Position numbers and translations under genes: made by a program. This document shows, one piece after another, positions 62,305 through 64,000 of a stretch of DNA of 64,000 nucleotides. How positions within the stretch are numbered: the stretch's first letter is position 1; every line of letters begins with the position of its first letter. Under the pieces are notes generated by a model. The model worked only from the letters and a program-made list of their open reading frames with translations. It had not been told where the DNA came from and searched no databases. Location of the stretch: contig JAVIAB010000008.1 in NCBI GenBank assembly GCA_032433765.1, positions 44,003,097 to 44,067,096 on the forward strand, written 5' to 3'. The DNA is from Megaustenia siamemsis (Eukaryota; Mollusca; Gastropoda; Stylommatophora; Ariophantidae).

Positions 62305-62709
62305 CTCTCTCTCTCTCTCTCTCTGCGATCAGGACTCAATCAGAGTAGGATTCCAGACTCTCACATGAAGTCAGCTGTCAGGTTAAGTGTGTTGACCGCC
62401 CCCACAGGCAGAACATCACAATTAGAGTCTGCCAGATCCATTCTGATTGAACACCCGTTAAAACGTTGCACTGTGTTCTGCGCCAGTGGTCCAGTGCATC
62501 CGATTTCAGCCAGCATTTTATTCAGGTTTGCATTCCTTAGCCTTTGATTGTCCCCAATCTTCCTGCAAGGCAGCAGATGATCTTTTCTGTAGGGGGATTC
62601 TGCCCTTAGATGGTCGGCCCTCCCAGGTTTACGAGCAACATCTGCCCAAGACACTAGAGGTGACTAACACAGACATGCACACACAAAGATAGGAGATGAG
62701 ACCAACACA
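62305..62709 (-). mobile_element. (GA)n-tailed retroposon-like repeat, copy C, 405 bp, 12-bp TSD
   Basis: TTATGTTAATTT at 62293-62304 and 62710-62721. On the minus strand: a single minisatellite unit at the 5' end (62709-62655), the conserved core and a GA tail at 62305-62323. Confidence 0.88.
62361..62654 (-). CDS. Conserved 97-codon open frame in repeat copy C
   Basis: Same frame as in copies A and B (SWADVARKPGRADHLRAES at the start, NTLNLTADFM at the end). No domain recognised. Confidence 0.35.
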   Translation of the reverse strand: MSWADVARKPGRADHLRAESPYRKDHLLPCRKIGDNQRLRNANLNKMLAEIGCTGPLAQNTVQRFNGCSIRMDLADSNCDVLPVGAVNTLNLTADFM

Positions 62710-62854
62710 TTATGTTAATTTGAGAGTTGCTATTGATTTTTCTCATGGTCCACAGGTGCGCAAACAACTCATTGATTGTCTGTGCCCCAAACTAGAAGCA
62801 ATGGGTCGCATAGCGATACCATGCGGATCTTCTAACACCGAGATCATTGTATGT

Positions 62855-63420
62855 ACATTCATCATCATCAAGTACTGGGCCTACTGACGTAGGTGATCAT
62901 GTCTCTCCACAACTTTCGATCTCGGCAGCTATTTATCATTTATGTTGTTGACCTTCTGCCAAGCCATTCTCTTAAGCTGTCTGTTATTTTTTCTCTTTGC
63001 TTCCCTCTATCAATTCGTCCCTCAATTGTTCCAGTTGTTACAATATATTCCAGTTGTTCTCTTCTCATTACATGGCCAAAAAATAATGATGATTGTTTCT
63101 TCCTAATATTGGAAATTAGCTCTCTTTTTGCTTTGATCTCTCTCAGAACATCTTCATTACTCTTCTTAGCTGTCCATGGTACTCTCAACATTCTTCTGTA
63201 AAACCACATTTCTACAGACTCCAGTAATTTTCTTGTCTGTTGTCCTATTGTCCATGATTCGCATCCATATGTTAAGACTGGCTCTACATAACATTTAAGA
63301 ATTCTTTTTCTTGTTTCTATTGTCAAAAATGGATTGCATAGTATTTTCCTAATTTTTTGGAAAGCTGCTTTTGCCTGAGCCATTCTGTATCTCACCTCTT
63401 TATGTACATTACTGACATTA
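62855..63420 (-). mobile_element. LINE family A, 3' part
   Basis: Frame 63395-62940: RYRMAQAKAAFQKIRKILCN, LTYGCESWTIGQQTRKLLES, RVPWTAKKSNEDVLREIKAK and FGHVMRREQLEYI; 3' end CTACGTCAGTAGGCCCAGTA + CTTGATGATG. Confidence 0.88.
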
Positions 63421-63504
63421 TAAAGGCTACTAGCGCCTGCTCTTCTCTACACTGTGGGACATTGTGACCCTGCCTTACCGCAATGAGCAGTTAAATAAAC
63501 AACA

Positions 63505-64000
63505 TCAGTTATTAAGTTTCGCCTTTCTAATATATCCGTGCAAGTTTTGTGTGCGAGCGCGCACGTATGGAATGAGAGAAAATAAACAAGTCTTACTAAC
63601 TTCTATCTCTCTCTTGACCTTTCGAGCCGTAACCGGCCCATAGGGCGTAGACCAAAATACTCCTTCTCTTATCTGAATTTTTGTTCTAGCAATTTTCAAT
63701 TCTTTTAAAGATATTTTATCAAATCTCGCCATTTGTCTCTGTTCTGTGCAAGCAGCTCTATCTCATTGAGGGAGCCGAATCCTGCTGCTCTTGCCTCTCT
63801 CATCAATGTTCTTCTCAGTGTCTCCCTGGGTCTTCCTCTTTTTCTCTTACCTGTTGTTTCCCATATGAGGGCTTACGTTGCTATTCGGTTATTATCTCTT
63901 CTCATCACATGTCCAACATATGACCATCGTCTTTTCTTTATTACTGAAGATATTAGATATTATTATTTCACTAACTTACACCGAAGAAAAAATTGACGAC
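63505..64000 (-). mobile_element. LINE fragment, reverse-transcriptase C-terminal end, another family
   Basis: The minus strand encodes SYVGHVMRRDNNRIA, GKRKRGRPRETLRRTLM and LNEIELLAQNRDKWRDL, the usual end of this LINE type; stops present. Continues off the right edge. Confidence 0.65.

Overview
The window looks like nuclear DNA of an invertebrate animal, most likely a lophotrochozoan such as a mollusc. This is an inference from the repeat landscape (tRNA-derived SINEs, many broken LINEs, mariner and hAT remnants, long microsatellites) and from an expanded, intronless, type II membrane glycosyltransferase-like gene family. No rRNA, CRISPR array or bacterial gene was seen.

Region 1 (1 to about 10147): a decayed Polinton/adintovirus-like element that runs off the left edge. 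The minus strand carries a protein-primed-type DNA polymerase B pseudogene with N-terminal C2H2 zinc fingers, then remnants of the packaging ATPase, two small virion-protein-like genes, retroviral-type integrase, a small membrane protein, a penton-like protein and a pVI/pX-like protein. The plus strand carries an intact Bcl-2-like gene (2558-3037) and a small Cys-containing gene (7176-7430). The last 2.7 kb is non-coding, repeat-rich, and ends in ACTACT at 10147.

Region 2 (10725-20974): the main find is a compact, nearly intact 10.25-kb element with 1.66-kb terminal inverted repeats (TIRs), AG...CT ends and a 6-bp GAAGTA target-site duplication. It encodes a packaging ATPase (one frameshift), two small conserved proteins, a chromodomain integrase, a two-segment membrane protein, penton-like, pVI/pX-like and double-jelly-roll-type major capsid proteins, and an adenain-type protease. 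All lie on one strand with gaps or overlaps of a few bases. A divergent gene encodes a PC4-like domain followed by YTPP repeats. There is no DNA polymerase gene, so the element is a candidate satellite or defective relative that depends on a polymerase supplied by a larger element such as the one in region 1. Both transcription units end inside the TIRs, which supply the same poly(A) signal.

Region 3 (10148-10724, 20975-24510 and 40076-44910): two copies of a segmental duplication, each with one glycosyltransferase-like gene; a third gene copy is a fragment at 32.8-33.7 kb. The 40-kb copy preserves the empty site of the region 2 element.

Region 4 (24.5-64 kb): a nest of LINE fragments from at least four families, tRNA-derived SINEs, mariner and hAT transposase relics, minisatellites, and three copies of a retroposon-like repeat. 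These three copies share a conserved 97-codon open frame, a (GA)n 3' tail and target-site duplications of 9-12 bp.
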